Positions 25,552 to 34,572 of a stretch of 34,572 nt of DNA are shown one piece after another. Origin of the DNA: Porticoccus sp. (GTDB taxonomy: Bacteria > Pseudomonadota > Gammaproteobacteria > Pseudomonadales > Porticoccaceae); contig NYXF01000087.1 in assembly GCA_002685455.1 (NCBI GenBank), positions 1 through 34,572 on the forward strand, in the 5' to 3' direction. The position numbers and the translations under genes are program-made. Position 1 is the first letter of the stretch; the number at the start of each line of letters is the position of its first letter. Under the pieces are notes generated by a model. That model worked only from the letters and a program-made list of their open reading frames with translations, had not been told where the DNA came from and ran no database searches.

Positions 25552-25557
25552 ATTATA
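25552..25557 (-). promoter_or_regulatory. Candidate -10 box of cca
   Basis: A perfect TATAAT on the minus strand lies about 38 bases upstream of the cca start. The -35 region at 17 bases (GTCCCC) does not match consensus. Confidence 0.35.
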
Positions 25558-25671
25558 TACTAACAGAGAGGCAAGGGGACATGGTTGTAATCAAGCTGTT
25601 TGCTCTGAAGCTTTCCAAATAAAAAGTAGAGCAAAAAATAAAATTATTTAAATAAATTTCCTATAACTTCA

Positions 25672-25887
25672 TCAACTTTCATTATTAGCGATATATGCAA
25701 AAAATCTACTAAGTTGTTCTGGTCCTAGTGTCACAGGGTGGGTTTTTTTAAATAATAAGCCATATTTATAGTTTCTTGGATAATTATACTGGGCTTGATT
25801 AAATATATTATATCTGGCCAGCCTTATCTTTGAACGAGTTATTAAGATTAGTTTATATAAGTTTTTAAGAATCATAATATTAACCAT
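25672..25887 (-). CDS. Doubtful small ORF in the uvrA-cca gap
   Basis: A 71-codon ORF lies between uvrA and cca, the only stretch over 300 bases in the window (25515-25946) without a recognised gene. The product is basic at the start (MILKNLYKLILITRSKIRLARYN) and ends HPVTLGPEQLSRFFAYIANN, with no family I recognise, no signal peptide and no clear ribosome-binding site. The rest of the gap holds only the cca promoter elements and AT-rich sequence. It may be a real small gene, a remnant or chance. Confidence 0.3.
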   Translation of the reverse strand: MVNIMILKNLYKLILITRSKIRLARYNIFNQAQYNYPRNYKYGLLFKKTHPVTLGPEQLSRFFAYIANNES

Positions 25888-25946
25888 ACTGATTATTTAT
25901 ACAGTATATTATCATATTCTATTTAAATAACAATTGAATGATAAAC

Positions 25947-28811
25947 TTATTTTAATAATTTCTTTAAGAAATGCCCAGTATGGGAACCTTTTGTATTTGC
26001 AACATCTTCTGGTGTACCGACCGCAATAATTTCTCCACCACCTTCACCGCCTTCAGGGCCAAGGTCTACAATCCAGTCAGATGTTTTGATGACATCTAGA
26101 TTATGTTCAATGACAACCATTGTGTTACCCTGATCTCGTAATCTATGTAAGACGGCTAGCAATTGCTGTATATCGTGAAAATGAAGTCCTGTGGTGGGCT
26201 CATCAAGTATATAAAGAGTATTTCCTGTATCTCTTTTGGATAGCTCTCTTGAAAGTTTAACTCTTTGTGCCTCGCCACCCGATAAAGTTGTTGCAGCTTG
26301 CCCTAGTTTTATATACGAGAGCCCTACATCAATTAAAGTTTGCAGCTTCTTCGCAACAGAGGGAACTGGCCCAAAAAACTCTAATGCAGCTTCTACCGTT
26401 AAATCGAGCACCTGAGATATACTTCTTCCTTTATATGTGACTTCTAGTGTCTCCCGATTATAGCGCTTACTTTTACAAACATCACAAGGAACATATACAT
26501 CTGGAAGAAAATGCATCTCCACTTTTATTAAGCCATCACCTTGACATGCCTCACATCGACCACCCTTAACATTGAAGCTAAATCTACCTGGTTTATAACC
26601 TCTAGATCTTGCTTCTTGTGTTCCTGCAAATAATTCTCTTATCTGTGTAAATATTCCTGTATATGTTGCAGGGTTAGACCTAGGAGTTCTACCAATTGGA
26701 CTTTGATCAATATCAACGCACTTATCATAGTGATTAATTCCTTTAACTGATAAATATTCTTCTGATTTTTTGGATGAAGCATTATTAAGTTCAGTTGCAG
26801 CAATAGGGTAAAGGGTTTCATTTATTAGGGTAGATTTACCAGATCCAGAAACGCCAGTAATACAGGTAAAAAGACCTACAGGTATTTCTAAGTCAACATT
26901 TTTTAGATTATTTCCATTTGCTCCGTTGAGAAAAATTTTTTTGTCTGTAACTGGAGTACGCTTTTTAGGAATAACTATTTTCTTTCTACCAGATAAATAG
27001 TCTCCTGTAAGGGAGCGATTTTCACTAACAATATCGTCATAAGTCCCTTTTGCAACGACTTCACCGCCATGTATTCCAGCACCTGGTCCAATATCAACAA
27101 TATAGTCTGCACGTCTTATTGCTTCCTCATCATGCTCTACAACAATTACTGTATTACCGATATCCCTTAATCGAGTGAGTGTAGCTAGTAGACGTTCATT
27201 ATCTCTCTGATGTAAGCCGATTGAAGGTTCATCGAGAATATACATGACCCCAACAAGACCAGCACCAATTTGACTAGCCAATCTTATACGTTGTGCTTCG
27301 CCGCCTGATAAACTTTCCGCACTTCTATTAAGGTTAAGATAGTTTAGACCTACATCCACCAAGAAATTCAAGCGATTTCTAATCTCTTTTAAGATTTTTT
27401 CTGCAATTTCTCCTCTGCTTCCATCTAGAGATAGTTTTTCATAATAATCAGCTAAGTCCCCTACAGGATAATTGCCAATTTCAGGGAGGGTTTTCCCATC
27501 AATGAAAACATGTCTCGCTGCTTTTTTCAGTCGCGCCCCCTCACAATCTGGACAATTTTGAATATTTAGATATTTTGCAAGATCTTCTCTTGAATGATTA
27601 GATTCTATCTCTTTATAACGCCTTTCCATATTTGGGATAATACCCTCAAATTCATGATTGCGATAAAAAGTGATACCTTTCTCATTAGTGTAGCTAAATT
27701 CTATGATTTCACGATTACTGCCAAACAATATTACTTGTTGGTGCTTTGGATCAAGACTTTGAAATGGACTATTAATATCGAAATTATAGTGCTTGGCGAT
27801 TGATGTGAGCATATTGTAGTAAAATAGGTTTTTTCTATCCCAGCTTCTTATTGCTCCTTCCGAGATAGAGGACTCTGGAAATTGCACAATTAAGTCTACG
27901 TCAAAAAATTGCTTCACACCCAAGCCGTCACATTCCGGACAAGCTCCAGAGGGGCTATTGAAAGAGAACATTCTAGGTTCAAGTTCATCAATGCTATAAT
28001 TACATATAGGGCACGCAAATAAAGCAGAGAATAGAATTTCCGACGAATTTTCATAATCATAGTTTTTTGTTTCTTTAGGCCCAACTATTGGGGATTCGTC
28101 CATTGAGCTTACAATAGCTAGGCCCTCTGAAATATTTATTGCGGTTTCAAAAGACTCTGTAAGTCTAAGTTGTATTTCAGGTTTAACTTTAAAGCGATCA
28201 ATTACTATCTCTATATTATGCTTCTTATTTTTTTCTAGAACAGGTATGTCATCAAGATCTACAATTAACCCATCTATTCTGGCTCGAATAAAACCCTGTG
28301 CTCGCATATTTTGAAATATGTGTGCATGCTCTCCTTTTCTATCTCTCACAATAGGAGCTAACAGCATGAGCTTTGTATCAAATGGCAACTTAAGCACCTG
28401 ATCTACCATTTGACTGATAGTCTGAGCTTTAAGTGAGATATTATGCTCTGGACATTTTGGTTCTCCTGCTCGAGCATAAAGCAAACGCAAATAATCATGT
28501 ATCTCTGTAATTGTCCCTACTGTTGATCGAGGATTGTGGGACGTAGATTTTTGTTGAATTGAGATAGCAGGCGACAAACCTTCAATATGGTCTACATCCG
28601 GTTTTTCCATCATAGATAAAAATTGTCGTGCGTATGCAGACAGAGATTCCACATAGCGCCTCTGTCCTTCTGCGTAAAGGGTATCAAAAGCAAGTGACGA
28701 TTTACCTGACCCAGACAAGCCAGTGATAACAATAATTTTGTCTCGTGGAAGCACAAGATCTATAGATTTTAGATTATGAGTTTTTGCGCCATGAACGGAG
28801 ATATTTTTCAT
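25947..28811 (-). CDS. uvrA: Excinuclease ABC subunit A
   Basis: UvrA recognises DNA damage and loads UvrB in nucleotide excision repair. This 954-residue protein has the full two-ABC layout: Walker A GLSGSGKS (31-38), the first zinc module around CPIC, signature [12 protein letters not shown] in the first half, Walker A GVSGSGKS in the second half, the second zinc finger [19 protein letters not shown] with CDVC, and [12 protein letters not shown] near the end followed by LDEPTTGLH. The length is normal. No LexA-type CTGT-N8-ACAG box was found in the 216-base gap to the divergent MFS gene, so SOS control is not evident. Confidence 0.98.
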   Translation of the reverse strand: MKNISVHGAKTHNLKSIDLVLPRDKIIVITGLSGSGKSSLAFDTLYAEGQRRYVESLSAYARQFLSMMEKPDVDHIEGLSPAISIQQKSTSHNPRSTVGTITEIHDYLRLLYARAGEPKCPEHNISLKAQTISQMVDQVLKLPFDTKLMLLAPIVRDRKGEHAHIFQNMRAQGFIRARIDGLIVDLDDIPVLEKNKKHNIEIVIDRFKVKPEIQLRLTESFETAINISEGLAIVSSMDESPIVGPKETKNYDYENSSEILFSALFACPICNYSIDELEPRMFSFNSPSGACPECDGLGVKQFFDVDLIVQFPESSISEGAIRSWDRKNLFYYNMLTSIAKHYNFDINSPFQSLDPKHQQVILFGSNREIIEFSYTNEKGITFYRNHEFEGIIPNMERRYKEIESNHSREDLAKYLNIQNCPDCEGARLKKAARHVFIDGKTLPEIGNYPVGDLADYYEKLSLDGSRGEIAEKILKEIRNRLNFLVDVGLNYLNLNRSAESLSGGEAQRIRLASQIGAGLVGVMYILDEPSIGLHQRDNERLLATLTRLRDIGNTVIVVEHDEEAIRRADYIVDIGPGAGIHGGEVVAKGTYDDIVSENRSLTGDYLSGRKKIVIPKKRTPVTDKKIFLNGANGNNLKNVDLEIPVGLFTCITGVSGSGKSTLINETLYPIAATELNNASSKKSEEYLSVKGINHYDKCVDIDQSPIGRTPRSNPATYTGIFTQIRELFAGTQEARSRGYKPGRFSFNVKGGRCEACQGDGLIKVEMHFLPDVYVPCDVCKSKRYNRETLEVTYKGRSISQVLDLTVEAALEFFGPVPSVAKKLQTLIDVGLSYIKLGQAATTLSGGEAQRVKLSRELSKRDTGNTLYILDEPTTGLHFHDIQQLLAVLHRLRDQGNTMVVIEHNLDVIKTSDWIVDLGPEGGEGGGEIIAVGTPEDVANTKGSHTGHFLKKLLK

Positions 28812-28963
28812 ACTGAATATAACCTAAAATTTAACACGCAATGATGATTAAATAAGATAGATAAAGCAAGAAACATTAAGAATTTTTACCTCTATTTAGT
28901 TGTTTTTTTCTGATAATAATTTAATTGTTGTCGTTATTAAGATAACCTTTACTACTTTAGCCA

Positions 28964-28992
28964 TTACATCGATAGGTAATGCAATCTATAAT
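28964..28992 (+). promoter_or_regulatory. Sigma-70 promoter of the YajR-like transporter
   Basis: ATTACA (28964-28969), a 17-base spacer and a perfect TATAAT (28987-28992) lie about 35 bases upstream of the ATG at 29028. Confidence 0.5.
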
Positions 28993-29027
28993 GTATTTCT
29001 TCTTGATTTATAAATAATGAGTAATAG

Positions 29028-30383
29028 ATGAATCCTCTGGAAAGAAAAAGCCTTTTAGGTTTGGCATCTCTTTATGCTTTTCGCATGATTGGCTTATTTA
29101 TGTTGCTTCCAGTCTTATCGTTATACTCAAATCAATACTCAGGAAGTAGTACAATTCTAGTAGGTGTCGCTTTAGGTATTTATGGGTTAACTCAGGGCTT
29201 ATTTCAAATACCCCTCGGTTTTTTATCGGATAGATTTGGCAGAAAACCAATAATTTTTATTGGTATGATAATTTTTTTCTTCGGCAGTATATTGGCTGCA
29301 ATGTCAGATTCAATGTGGGGTTTAATTGCCGGCCGAGCACTTCAGGGTGTCGGTGCGGTAGCAAGTACCATAATGGCTTTACTGTCAGATCTCACCACAG
29401 AACAGAGTCGAACAAAAGCCATGGCATTCATTGGTGCAAGCATTGGTGTCTCTTTTGCTATTTCTTTGGTTGCAGGTCCAATATTAGCTGATCTCTGGGG
29501 GCTTGCAGGTTTATTTTGGTTGACCGGGGTTCTATCTCTTTTAGGGATATCGATATTATTATTTATAGTTCCCTCCCCAACAGTTATGAAGAAAAACGCA
29601 GAATCTCAACCAGTGCCAGAAATGTTTAATAGGCTGCTAAAAAATCAAGAATTATTGAGATTGAATTATGGTATTGCAGTATTACATTTTGCTCAGATGG
29701 CTATATGGATATCAGTACCTTTAATTTTGGAGCAAGCCTTCAGTTTCAGCCGTGAAGATCACTGGATAATATACCTAGCGATCCTAGGACTTTCATTTGT
29801 CTGCATGTTACCTTTTATTTTATTGGCTGAAGCTAAGCAAAAAATTAAATTAGTTCTCGTCAGTGCAATTTTGTTATTAGCTTTGGGGGAATTTATACTT
29901 GGAGCCAGTTTGGATAATTACATTAATTTTTTATTAGGTTTATTCATCTTCTTCATGGCATTTAATTTACTGGAAGCTACATTACCATCATTAGTGAGTA
30001 AGTTAGCTCCGCCAGGTTCAAAGGGGACAGCGATCGGTATATATTCTTCTAGCCAATTTTTAGGGGCATTTCTAGGTGGTATTTCTGGGGGAATTGTTGT
30101 TCATAATTTTGGTTATTCAGCAATATTTTTGCTAGCTGGTTTCTTTACAATTATTTGGGTTTACCTCGCAGCCACAATGATGAAACCACTCCATTTAAAA
30201 ACATTGACTGTTCAGCTGACATCCAAAGATGTGATAGAAGTTGAAGATTACATTTCAACTGTACCGGGGGTGTGTGACGTGGTAGTTATTGCAGAGGAAA
30301 AAATTGCATATTTTAAAATTGATATGGATCGGTTTTGTCCTGAAAGTATGGAGAAAAAAATTGGTAGAAAAACATATTTTTAA
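29028..30383 (+). CDS. YajR-like MFS transporter with C-terminal ferredoxin-like domain
   Basis: This 451-residue protein has about twelve membrane helices of the major facilitator superfamily. Motif A is present as GFLSDRFGRKP after helix 2, and RALQGVGAVAS follows in helix 4. After the last helix (about residue 385) comes an 65-residue soluble tail (LTVQLTSKDVIEVEDYISTVPGVCDVVVI) with the alpha/beta pattern of the YAM domain of E. coli YajR, which has nearly the same total length. The substrate is unknown; drug or metabolite export is possible. The uvrA/MFS/ssb neighbourhood is common in gammaproteobacteria. It converges on ssb with a 22-base gap and no visible terminator. Confidence 0.9.
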   Translation: MNPLERKSLLGLASLYAFRMIGLFMLLPVLSLYSNQYSGSSTILVGVALGIYGLTQGLFQIPLGFLSDRFGRKPIIFIGMIIFFFGSILAAMSDSMWGLIAGRALQGVGAVASTIMALLSDLTTEQSRTKAMAFIGASIGVSFAISLVAGPILADLWGLAGLFWLTGVLSLLGISILLFIVPSPTVMKKNAESQPVPEMFNRLLKNQELLRLNYGIAVLHFAQMAIWISVPLILEQAFSFSREDHWIIYLAILGLSFVCMLPFILLAEAKQKIKLVLVSAILLLALGEFILGASLDNYINFLLGLFIFFMAFNLLEATLPSLVSKLAPPGSKGTAIGIYSSSQFLGAFLGGISGGIVVHNFGYSAIFLLAGFFTIIWVYLAATMMKPLHLKTLTVQLTSKDVIEVEDYISTVPGVCDVVVIAEEKIAYFKIDMDRFCPESMEKKIGRKTYF

Positions 30384-30405
30384 TTATCTGCCAATTAATT
30401 TTCTC

Positions 30406-30891
30406 TCAAAATGGAATATCATCGTCGAAATTGACTGCATCATTCGGACTAGCACCCTCAACCGCTGTGGCTCCCTCTTGAATTGATTCAATGTTTGACG
30501 ATTGTTGGGTTGAATTAGCACTTGTAGACGAATCTGTATATTCTGAGTTGCCACCTCGGCTATCCAACATTTGCATCTCACTTGCAACAATTTCAGTTGT
30601 GTACCGGTCTTGTCCGTCTTGTGCTTGCCATTTGCGTGTTCTTAGTGCCCCCTCCAAATAGACCTTTGATCCTTTTTTTAGATATTCTGAAGCAATTTCT
30701 GCAAGCCGATTAAAGAAAACTACTCTATGCCATTCGGTTCTTTCCTGTTGTTGCCCTGTTTGTTTATCTTTCCAAGACTCACTCGTAGCGATAGTTATAT
30801 TTGTGACAGCATTTCCGTTGGGCATAAACTTACCCTCCGGATCTTTACCTAAATTACCAACCAAAATTACTTTATTTATACCACGAGCCAT
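30406..30891 (-). CDS. ssb: Single-stranded DNA-binding protein
   Basis: SSB coats single-stranded DNA in replication, recombination and repair. The 161-residue sequence has the OB-fold start [19 protein letters not shown], then [47 protein letters not shown] and [20 protein letters not shown] Ser/Asn/Gln/Thr-rich linker (about 115-150) leads to the acidic tip DDDIPF that binds partner proteins. It is read alone, converging on the MFS gene; AGG lies before the ATG. Confidence 0.98.
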   Translation of the reverse strand: MARGINKVILVGNLGKDPEGKFMPNGNAVTNITIATSESWKDKQTGQQQERTEWHRVVFFNRLAEIASEYLKKGSKVYLEGALRTRKWQAQDGQDRYTTEIVASEMQMLDSRGGNSEYTDSSTSANSTQQSSNIESIQEGATAVEGASPNDAVNFDDDIPF

Positions 30892-30913
30892 ATTTTACCT
30901 CATTACTGATAGA

Positions 30914-30937
30914 GTTAAATTTAATAATTAATTTAAC
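30914..30937. repeat. AT-rich inverted repeat between fabB and ssb
   Basis: GTTAAATT and AATTTAAC form an eight-pair stem around an eight-base centre, 23 bases upstream of the ssb start and about 60 bases after the fabB stop. It has no GC stem or T-tract, so it is not a typical terminator; an operator for ssb is possible. Confidence 0.4.
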
Positions 30938-30995
30938 AGATTTGGTATTTTAATTCTATATGGTGGTTTAAGTTGATTTTTTAAAGAATGCAACA

Positions 30996-32207
30996 TTAAT
31001 GTTTTTTAAATATCAACGTTGCATTTGTTCCTCCAAAACCAAAACTATTACTCATGATATTTTTTAGATTAGCATTATCTATACGACTATCAAGGATTGG
31101 TAAATCTACAGCCTCAGGATCAAGATTATCAAGGTTTGCAGATGCACAAATAAAATCACTCTCCATCATTAATAAGCAATATATAGCTTCCTGTACTCCA
31201 GCAGCTCCAAGCCCGTGTCCAGATAGTGACTTTGTGGAACTTATCGGGGGGACATTATCACCAAAAACACTTCTAATTGCTGACAATTCTGCAAGATCTC
31301 CAACGGGTGTACTAGTTCCATGTGTATTTATATAATCAATCTTATCATTAGATGTTTCCATTGCCATTTTCATTGATCGAGATGCACCCTCACCGGAAGG
31401 TGCAACCATGTCGTAACCGTCAGATGTGGCTCCATATCCAGTAATTTCTGCGTAAATTTTAGCACCTCTTGCAACAGCATGTTCAAGCTCCTCAACTACT
31501 AAACATCCAGCGCCTACACCTGGAACAAAACCATCTCTATCTGCATCATAAGCTCTCGATGCTATACTTGGTGTATCGTTATATTTACTTGAAAGTGCTC
31601 CCATTGCGTCAAACATACCGGCCATAGACCAATGCATATCTTCTGCGCCACCAGCAAATACCGTGTCTTGTTTACCCATCTGTATCAACTCCATAGCATG
31701 CCCAATGGAATGAGCACTTGTGGCACAAGCAGACGATATTGAATAATTTACCCCCCTGATTTTGAATGGGGTAGCCAAACATGCAGATACAGTGCTAGCC
31801 ATTATCTGAGTTACTCTATAAGGCCCAGCACGTTTTATTCCTCGGTCACGCATAACATCGATTGTTTCTGTAAACATTTCTCCCGAAACACCACCAGAGC
31901 CCATAACTAGCCCAGTACGGATATTTGAGACTTGGCTATCAGATAATCCGGCATCTTCAATTGCCTTTTCCATTGCAATATAACCATAAGAAGCAGAGGG
32001 CCCCATAAATCTGGAGACTTTCCTATCAATATGTTTCGTTATATCAATATCCAGTTTAGCTGCAACATTGCAACGTAAACCCATTTCTTTAAATTCTTGC
32101 TGAAAAGCGATACCTGAAGTACATTCATAAAGTGATTTAGTAACAGTTTCTTTATCATTACCTAAACAGGAAACAATCCCTATTCCAGTTATTACTACTC
32201 TTTTCAT
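30996..32207 (-). CDS. fabB: Beta-ketoacyl-ACP synthase I
   Basis: FabB elongates acyl chains and is needed for unsaturated fatty acid synthesis together with FabA. The start is the ATG at 32207 (403 residues, [13 protein letters not shown]), with AGGGG six bases upstream; a start 18 bases earlier would place that site inside the gene. The catalytic triad is Cys161 (SSACATSAH) and two histidines in [11 protein letters not shown] and [19 protein letters not shown] ends the fold. It directly follows fabA, the classical fabAB unit of anaerobic-type unsaturated fatty acid synthesis. Confidence 0.97.
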   Translation of the reverse strand: MKRVVITGIGIVSCLGNDKETVTKSLYECTSGIAFQQEFKEMGLRCNVAAKLDIDITKHIDRKVSRFMGPSASYGYIAMEKAIEDAGLSDSQVSNIRTGLVMGSGGVSGEMFTETIDVMRDRGIKRAGPYRVTQIMASTVSACLATPFKIRGVNYSISSACATSAHSIGHAMELIQMGKQDTVFAGGAEDMHWSMAGMFDAMGALSSKYNDTPSIASRAYDADRDGFVPGVGAGCLVVEELEHAVARGAKIYAEITGYGATSDGYDMVAPSGEGASRSMKMAMETSNDKIDYINTHGTSTPVGDLAELSAIRSVFGDNVPPISSTKSLSGHGLGAAGVQEAIYCLLMMESDFICASANLDNLDPEAVDLPILDSRIDNANLKNIMSNSFGFGGTNATLIFKKH

Positions 32208-32291
32208 CTTGTGCCCCTGGACCATTATATAATCCGGATATTTTTATTCTCCGGAAATCTGTATGCTTTTAAATAATTATAATATAAAAGG

Positions 32292-32822
32292 TCAAAAGTT
32301 GTCAGTTGAATCAAATAATCCGACTCGAAGATCTTTTGCAGTATAAATTTCTCTACCATCTACTGATACAGTACCATCAGCTATGACCATTTTTAGTTTT
32401 CGTTCTACTACCCGAGATACATCAATTTTGTATGTTACAAGTTTAGCAGTAGGGAGAATTTGCCCTACGAACTTAACCTCTCCCGAACCAAGCGCTCTAC
32501 CTCTGCCTTGATTACCTTTCCATGCCAAGAAGAAACCAGTTAATTGCCACATTGCATCTAAGCCTAAGCAGCCAGGCATTACAGGATCACCCTCGAAATG
32601 GCAACCAAAAAACCATAAATCTGGCTTTATGTCGAGTTCTGCAATCATCGTACCTTTTCCATACTTTCCTTCAGTCGCATGAATATGCGTTATTCTATCT
32701 ACCATAAGCATATTATGACCAGGAAGCTGCGCATTTCCCTGACCAAATAGATCTCCTTTGCTACATGAGATTAACTCATTATAACTATAAGAATTTTGTG
32801 ATTGTGGAATAAAAGTTGCCAT
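32292..32822 (-). CDS. fabA: 3-hydroxydecanoyl-ACP dehydratase/isomerase
   Basis: FabA dehydrates 3-hydroxydecanoyl-ACP and isomerises trans-2 to cis-3-decenoyl-ACP, introducing the double bond of unsaturated fatty acids. The 176-residue hot-dog-fold protein has the active site [22 protein letters not shown] with His75 and Asp89, equivalent to His70 and Asp84 of E. coli. [17 protein letters not shown] is also typical. It lies 84 bases upstream of fabB on the same strand. No FadR- or FabR-like palindrome was recognised in the 162-base leader. Confidence 0.98.
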   Translation of the reverse strand: MATFIPQSQNSYSYNELISCSKGDLFGQGNAQLPGHNMLMVDRITHIHATEGKYGKGTMIAELDIKPDLWFFGCHFEGDPVMPGCLGLDAMWQLTGFFLAWKGNQGRGRALGSGEVKFVGQILPTAKLVTYKIDVSRVVERKLKMVIADGTVSVDGREIYTAKDLRVGLFDSTDNF

Positions 32823-32984
32823 TGATTACCTAACCTTTTTGTTATGTTTAATTATTTACAGAAGTTATTAGCAATTAATTTGGAATTTAATCTGATATAA
32901 CTTATCAAGTCCAGAGATTCGGAACAGCAATTTAAATCGGTGAGCCTCTAAAAATCAATTAATCTAATTTAGTTTTAATGTATA

Positions 32985-33947
32985 TTAATATCTTCTGTTG
33001 ACTGAAAATTCAGCAAGTTGCAACATAGCTTGCTTTTCTTTGCTATCTGGCAAATTAACCAAACATTGTTTTGCCTGCTTGGAGTGCTCACTTGCGCATG
33101 ATTTGCTGTACTTTAAACCACCAGTATCCTTGATAATGGTTAAAATATCATCTAGCCTCTCAATATTTGAATTTTTTATCGCTTCCTCAATAATAGATTT
33201 TTGTCGGCTTTCTCCATTCCTCATAGCATAAATCAACGGAAGAGTCATTTTTCCTTCTGTTAAATCATCACCAATATTCTTCCCTAAATTTTTAGAATCC
33301 CCCTCATAATCTAATACATCATCCATCAATTGATATGCCATGCCAATATGTCTTCCATAGTTACTTAAAATTTTTATATTTTTAGAATCAGCGCCAGCAA
33401 TAATTGCACCTATTTTTGCAGCAACATCAAAAAGTATAGCTGTTTTTTTAAATATTACTTTTTTATAAATATCTTCAGAGATACCAGGATTCTTAGCATT
33501 GGCAAGTTGTTGAACCTCCCCCTCAGAAATAGCATTAGTAGTATCTGCAATAGCACGCATAATATCTATATTGCCAACCTTAACAAGCATTTGAAATGCG
33601 CGCGAGTACAGAAAATCTCCAACCAGTACACTGGGTGCGTTTCCAAATTTATTATTCGCAGTTGCTTTTCCTCGACGAAGATCTGAGGTATCAACAACGT
33701 CATCATGAAGCAATGTAGCTGTATGTATAAATTCGATTATAGCTGCAAGAGATAAATGACTTGATCCTTTATAGCCAGAGATTTTTGCACTTAGAATAAC
33801 TAAAAGTGGCCTTAAACGTTTACCACCACCATCAATGATATATTGACCAATATTTTCAATCAGCCCCACTTCAGAGTTTAATCGATTAACGATTATACCA
33901 TTAACTTTTTCAAACTCAGTTTTGACTACTTTGTGAAATGGAAGCAT
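32985..33947 (-). CDS. ispB: Octaprenyl/polyprenyl diphosphate synthase
   Basis: IspB builds the long isoprenoid side chain of ubiquinone from FPP and IPP. The 320-residue all-helical enzyme carries both aspartate-rich motifs: LLHDDVVDTSDLRRG and YQLMDDVLDYEGD, plus GGGKRLRPLLVILSA near the start, EGEVQQL and GDDLTEGKMTLPLIYAM. The length matches the E. coli enzyme. It is divergent from rplU, the usual gammaproteobacterial arrangement. A TATAAT at 33986-33981 on the minus strand may be its -10. Product chain length cannot be determined by eye. Confidence 0.95.
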   Translation of the reverse strand: MLPFHKVVKTEFEKVNGIIVNRLNSEVGLIENIGQYIIDGGGKRLRPLLVILSAKISGYKGSSHLSLAAIIEFIHTATLLHDDVVDTSDLRRGKATANNKFGNAPSVLVGDFLYSRAFQMLVKVGNIDIMRAIADTTNAISEGEVQQLANAKNPGISEDIYKKVIFKKTAILFDVAAKIGAIIAGADSKNIKILSNYGRHIGMAYQLMDDVLDYEGDSKNLGKNIGDDLTEGKMTLPLIYAMRNGESRQKSIIEEAIKNSNIERLDDILTIIKDTGGLKYSKSCASEHSKQAKQCLVNLPDSKEKQAMLQLAEFSVNRRY

Positions 33948-34019
33948 TACAACAACCCTAACAAATTTTTGTCAGCAAATATTATAGCTATTATATAGAT
34001 ATTTTATAAAAATTTATTC

Positions 34020-34048
34020 TTGCGATTAAAGTAGGTTTGCCTTAGAAT
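34020..34048 (+). promoter_or_regulatory. Sigma-70 promoter of rplU
   Basis: TTGCGA (34020-34025), a 17-base spacer and TAGAAT (34043-34048) lie about 78 bases upstream of the rplU start, leaving a roughly 70-base leader that could hold ribosomal-protein control. Confidence 0.6.
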
Positions 34049-34125
34049 TCACGACCTCGTAAAACCGGCCTAAAAAAATAGTTTTTTGGGCAAAAACTGG
34101 TTTTCACGAATCCGGAGAAAACCCT

Positions 34126-34572
34126 ATGATGTACGCAGTAATAAAAAGTGGTGGTAAACAGCATCGTGTTGAGGAGGGCGAGTACCTTCGTATAGAAAAG
34201 TTAGATACTCCTACAGGTGAAAAAATTAATTTTGACAAAGTGCTTATGGTCAAGGACGGTGAAAATGTCAAAATTGGCACACCATTTTTACCGGATGTGA
34301 AAGTGACCGCGCAGATATTGACTCATGGTCGTGCTGATAAAGTGAAGATTATTAAGTTTAATCGTCGTAAACACAGCAGAAAGCAAATGGGCCACCGTCA
34401 GTGGTTTACTGAAATTAAAATTGTTAGTATTGGTTCTGACAAACCAAAAGCTGCAACTAAACCAAAAGCTGCAACTAAATCAAAAGCTGCAACTAAACCA
34501 AAAGCTGCAACTAAACCAAAAGCTGCAACTAAACCAAAAGCTGCAACTAAACCAAAAGCTGCAACTAAACCA
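34126..34572 (+). CDS. rplU: 50S ribosomal protein bL21 with repetitive C-terminal extension (3' end missing)
   Basis: bL21 binds 23S rRNA domain I. The core is complete: [24 protein letters not shown]-type strands, [30 protein letters not shown]. Where E. coli L21 ends, this protein continues with [14 protein letters not shown] and repeats to the window edge without a stop. Two adjacent ATGs exist (34126, 34129). GGAG at 34114-34117 is eight bases from the first; the family usually starts MYAV, which would be the second. The Lys/Ala/Pro/Thr tail is unusual for L21 and resembles histone H1-like tails. rpmA is expected next but lies outside the window. Confidence 0.95.
   Translation, partial: MMYAVIKSGGKQHRVEEGEYLRIEKLDTPTGEKINFDKVLMVKDGENVKIGTPFLPDVKVTAQILTHGRADKVKIIKFNRRKHSRKQMGHRQWFTEIKIVSIGSDKPKAATKPKAATKSKAATKPKAATKPKAATKPKAATKPKAATKP
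34441..34572 (+). repeat. 18-bp tandem repeat encoding KPKAAT in rplU
   Basis: Seven consecutive units of AAACCAAAAGCTGCAACT plus six bases of an eighth run to the end of the sequence. All are identical except unit three (34477-34494), where AAATCA replaces AAACCA (Pro to Ser). The period of 18 keeps the reading frame. Confidence 0.97.

Noticed and set aside
28812..29027. SOS (LexA) box between uvrA and the MFS gene
   Set aside because: No CTGT-N8-ACAG or close variant could be found on either strand.
34441..34572. CRISPR array
   Set aside because: The repeats are directly adjacent with no spacers, keep the reading frame and extend rplU.

Overview
This is an AT-rich chromosomal segment that reads as a gammaproteobacterium. 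The evidence is gene order: ispB divergent from rplU, fabA-fabB, a uvrA/YajR-type MFS/ssb block, and rpsU-yqeY-dnaG-rpoD with tsaD divergent from rpsU and a tRNA-Ile2(CAU) just after rpoD. Free-living, probably aquatic, is an inference from base composition and compact spacing. No transposase, integrase, phage gene or CRISPR array was seen.

Left part (1-12573, all on the minus strand): a tightly packed run of twelve genes that looks like one operon and continues past the left edge. In transcription order: a secreted TPR protein with a TonB-like C-terminal domain; a lipoprotein; a glycine-zipper lipoprotein; a single-pass membrane TPR protein; a single-pass protein with PEGA repeats and an FGE-sulfatase-type domain; a small exported protein; a MotA/TolQ/ExbB-type channel; a degenerate Hsp70/actin-fold protein with a possible FHA-like tail; two von Willebrand A (VWA) proteins whose N-terminal membrane segment carries a TolR/ExbD-like aspartate; and two more lipoproteins. 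I do not recognise this as a named system. It has parts equivalent to ExbB, ExbD (twice, fused to VWA) and a TonB C-terminus, so I propose a proton-driven cell-envelope machine. This is the strongest candidate for an undescribed system here.

Middle (12574-17049): an AEC-family transporter, a class III CoA-transferase, a His/Met-rich outer-membrane beta-barrel protein, and a NYN-domain gene whose frame is broken by one base at a run of nine A. These share no obvious pathway.

Right part (17050-34572): housekeeping. The macromolecular-synthesis operon (rpsU, yqeY, dnaG, rpoD, tRNA-Ile2) has an intrinsic terminator after rpsU. Opposite it lie tsaD and folB. Then come a pteridine-reductase-type SDR, cca with a degraded HD domain, uvrA, a YajR-like transporter, ssb, fabB, fabA, ispB and rplU. 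The rplU reading frame runs into an 18-bp tandem repeat (encoding KPKAAT) that reaches the end of the window, which may also be why the sequence stops there.
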